From Bacteroidota bacterium (GTDB lineage Bacteria; Bacteroidota; Ignavibacteria; Ignavibacteriales; Melioribacteraceae), in assembly GCA_021814855.1 (NCBI GenBank), contig JAKAHQ010000064.1, forward strand, positions 1 through 7,969: a stretch of 7,969 nucleotides of DNA. Direction: 5' to 3'. Shown piece by piece: positions 7,031 to 7,969 of this stretch; the stretch's first letter is position 1; every line of letters begins with the position of its first letter. The notes below the pieces were generated by a model. The model made no database searches, was not told where the DNA came from, and was given only the letters and a program-made list of their open reading frames with translations. The translations under genes and the position numbers were made by a program.

Positions 7031-7195
7031 ATGGCAAAACAACAATCCTTTGGCGATAAAGCAAAAGGCAAAGCAAAATCGACACATGTAAATGTGAAAT
7101 TCATTAAAACCGTAAAATCTGCTAACGGCAGCTATAAATTTCACGAAAAATTTGTAAAGCTCGACGATATAAGCAAAGTATCAACTCTTAAATAA
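7031..7195 (+). CDS. Small Lys-rich protein, DUF4295-like (possible ribosomal protein)
   Basis: A 54-residue protein starting MAKQQSFGDKAKGKAKS and ending STLK. It has 13 Lys, no Arg and only four acidic residues, so it is strongly basic, with no signal peptide, membrane segment or cysteine. The core VKFIKTVKSANGSYKFHEKF (21-40) resembles the DUF4295 core VIKMVKSPKTGAYSF of Bacteroidota proteins usually encoded beside rpmG, and I judge it a divergent relative. I recall that a small protein of a Bacteroidota ribosome was named bL38 and is probably DUF4295; I could not check this. Several signs make the gene real: GGAG at 7020-7023 seven bases before the ATG, an exact TTTG/TAnnTTTG promoter just upstream, and a strong terminator starting at the stop codon. 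It therefore looks like a short, well-expressed single-gene transcript. The neighbours (ybaK, nfu) do not explain its role. The gene call is strong; family and function are tentative. Confidence 0.8.
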   Translation: MAKQQSFGDKAKGKAKSTHVNVKFIKTVKSANGSYKFHEKFVKLDDISKVSTLK

Positions 7196-7220
7196 AAAAA
7201 GCGGCTCATGCCGCTTTTTT
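7195..7220. terminator. Bidirectional intrinsic terminator between convergent genes
   Basis: GCGGC (7201-7205) pairs with GCCGC (7210-7214) around the loop TCAT, flanked by A6 (7195-7200) and T6 (7215-7220). This gives an 11-bp stem with a U run on either strand. It ends the 54-residue gene on the plus strand, whose stop codon touches it, and nfu on the minus strand, whose stop is at 7238-7240. Confidence 0.92.
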
Positions 7221-7237
7221 GTTAGCACTACAGAATT

Positions 7238-7786
7238 TTAATTATCCGAAACAACCTCTATAGCCGGATTCACCTCACGCCGTAAAAGATTTTCGATTGC
7301 AACCAAGGTTCCGCGTATCGAGCTCGGGCAGCTTCCGCATGCGCCCTGATAGCGAATTTTTAATGTTAATCCTTCCATTCCGGTTACTTGTAAACCGCCG
7401 CCGTCGCCTGCAAGTGCGGGACGAACGCGTGTATCTAAAATTTCATTTACCTTTTTGAGAATAGCGGTTTCTTCATCCTTGCTAACATTAAACTGTTCGG
7501 CTTCCGGAGGAATAGTAGTTTTATCAAAATTCTTTATGAACTCGACAAAGGGGCGCTGAATTTTTCCCCAGTTTGCCTTAGCCTCTTTTTCTATCGTAAT
7601 AAATTTGTCCATATAGAACACCGAGACAACACCGGGAATTTCGAAGATTCCCTTTGCCAGCGGATCGTTTGCAGCTTCTTGCCTGGTTTGAAAATTTCTG
7701 GTTTCCCTGTTTAACAATTTTTCGTTAAGAATAAATTTTAACGCCTGCGGGTTGGGTGTAAGATCTACATCCTGAACCATTAACAT
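7238..7786 (-). CDS. Nfu/NifU-type iron-sulfur cluster carrier (Nfu_N + NifU C-terminal domain)
   Basis: Cytosolic carrier that receives a [4Fe-4S] cluster and passes it to target proteins. The 182-residue protein has two parts: an Nfu N-terminal scaffold domain (about 4-90; NPQALKFIL, LAKGIFEIPGVVSVF) and a NifU C-terminal domain (about 106-176; RPALAGDGGGLQV, then YQGACGSCPSSIRGTL). Cys150 and Cys153 form the CxxC that binds the bridging cluster between two monomers. This is the layout of mitochondrial NFU1 and many bacterial Nfu proteins; the A-type N domain of E. coli NfuA is different, so I give no symbol. The ATG at 7786 is chosen because GGAG lies six bases upstream on the minus strand; a second ATG two codons later (7780) fits less well. 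A -35/-10 pair (7863-7891) and a dyad in the leader (7814-7836) suggest its own regulated promoter. It ends at a shared bidirectional terminator. No suf or isc genes are in view. Confidence 0.94.
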   Translation of the reverse strand: MLMVQDVDLTPNPQALKFILNEKLLNRETRNFQTRQEAANDPLAKGIFEIPGVVSVFYMDKFITIEKEAKANWGKIQRPFVEFIKNFDKTTIPPEAEQFNVSKDEETAILKKVNEILDTRVRPALAGDGGGLQVTGMEGLTLKIRYQGACGSCPSSIRGTLVAIENLLRREVNPAIEVVSDN

Positions 7787-7813
7787 GACTAACTCCGTTT
7801 TTTACTTTGAACA

Positions 7814-7836
7814 TAGAACCTGACGCGCAAGTTCTA
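7814..7836. promoter_or_regulatory. 23-bp imperfect dyad in the nfu leader (operator or leader hairpin)
   Basis: TAGAAC (7814-7819) and GTTCTA (7831-7836) are exact inverted copies. Inside them TG (7821-7822) and CA (7828-7829) continue the symmetry, with one mismatched pair (7820/7830) and ACGCG at the centre. It lies between the predicted nfu promoter and the ribosome binding site. It could be a repressor site or an mRNA hairpin. It does not match an operator that I can name with confidence. Confidence 0.4.
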
Positions 7837-7862
7837 AACAGTCTTTTCTCTATTACATCGCA

Positions 7863-7891
7863 ATCATATTAAAATTAAGATTGTGATTCAA
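7863..7891 (-). promoter_or_regulatory. Candidate sigma-70-like promoter for nfu
   Basis: On the minus strand TTGAAT (7891-7886) and TATGAT (7868-7863) are separated by exactly 17 bases. They match four and five of six consensus bases. A start near 7856 would give a leader of about 70 bases that contains the 7814-7836 dyad and the GGAG ribosome binding site. No TAnnTTTG box occurs in this gap, so use of this promoter by an FCB-type polymerase is uncertain. Confidence 0.4.
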
Positions 7892-7910
7892 GGAATCCGG
7901 GAAGAAGAAA

Positions 7911-7969
7911 TCAAACCCCGAACTGCCTTAGATGGTGATCTAAATGTTTGTACATTAAAGAACTCCACT
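7911..7969 (-). CDS. C-terminal end of a DUF1569/DinB-like protein (cut by window edge)
   Basis: On the minus strand, reading inward from the right edge, a frame encodes WSSLMYKHLDHHLRQFGV followed by TGA (7913-7911). The cluster KHLDHHLRQFG is, from memory, the characteristic ending of DUF1569 proteins, relatives of the DinB/YfiT four-helix metalloprotein fold, where these histidines are likely metal ligands. Only 18 complete codons are visible, so the call rests on this one motif. The gene lies upstream of nfu on the same strand, 124 bases away, and a promoter-like pair in that gap suggests they are separate units. Function is unknown. Confidence 0.6.
   Translation of the reverse strand, partial: WSSLMYKHLDHHLRQFGV

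Noticed and set aside
7222..7230. TTAGCACTA resembling half of a CIRCE (HrcA) operator
   Set aside because: The second inverted half is missing and the site lies between two gene ends, not in a promoter.
7885..7897. GATTC-AAG-GAATC short inverted repeat as a terminator for the right-edge gene
   Set aside because: The stem is only 5 bp with no T run directly after it, and it overlaps the candidate nfu -35 box.

Overview
The window is an ordinary-looking stretch of bacterial chromosome, moderately AT-rich (about 40-43% GC by eye). It holds six complete protein genes of recognisable families, one small 54-residue gene, and gene fragments at both edges. I see no RNA gene, CRISPR array, insertion sequence, phage or plasmid gene. 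The likely host is a member of the Bacteroidota/Chlorobi/Ignavibacteria (FCB) branch, perhaps an Ignavibacteria- or Melioribacter-like organism. Four things suggest this: a promoter of the TTTG-N20-TAnnTTTG type at 6973-7004; a small DUF4295-like basic protein; an Nfu-type protein with an N-terminal scaffold domain beside a DUF1569-like gene end; and mostly weak, purine-only ribosome binding sites. This is an inference from gene content, not a proof.

Layout. Positions 1-1188 (+) hold the tripeptidase gene pepT, which lacks only about its first 14 codons and ends in a clear intrinsic terminator. A cation diffusion facilitator (1246-2097, +) starts only nine bases after that terminator. It is followed by a short tandem repeat of 7-base units and then a long-chain acyl-CoA ligase (2192-3886, +). 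A convergent MmcQ/YjbR-like gene (3905-4249, -) sits tail-to-tail with the ligase. A periplasmic tail-specific protease, prc/tsp (4359-6431, +), follows. A GC-rich palindrome separates it from a YbaK-type aminoacyl-tRNA deacylase (6480-6944, +). Next comes the 54-residue Lys-rich protein (7031-7195, +) with its own promoter, ribosome binding site and terminator. That terminator is bidirectional and also serves the Nfu-type Fe-S protein gene (7238-7786, -). The right edge holds the last 18 codons of a DUF1569-like gene (7911-7969, -).

The genes do not form a single pathway. They are housekeeping units: peptide breakdown, metal transport, fatty-acid activation, envelope protein turnover, tRNA proofreading, possibly translation, and Fe-S assembly. 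Most appear to be separate transcription units. I found no convincing undescribed multi-gene system. The points most worth a second look are the small DUF4295-like gene with its complete expression cassette, a 23-bp dyad in the nfu leader, the heptad repeat after the transporter, the altered metal-site residues of the transporter, and the palindrome that buries the only good Shine-Dalgarno sequence ahead of ybaK.
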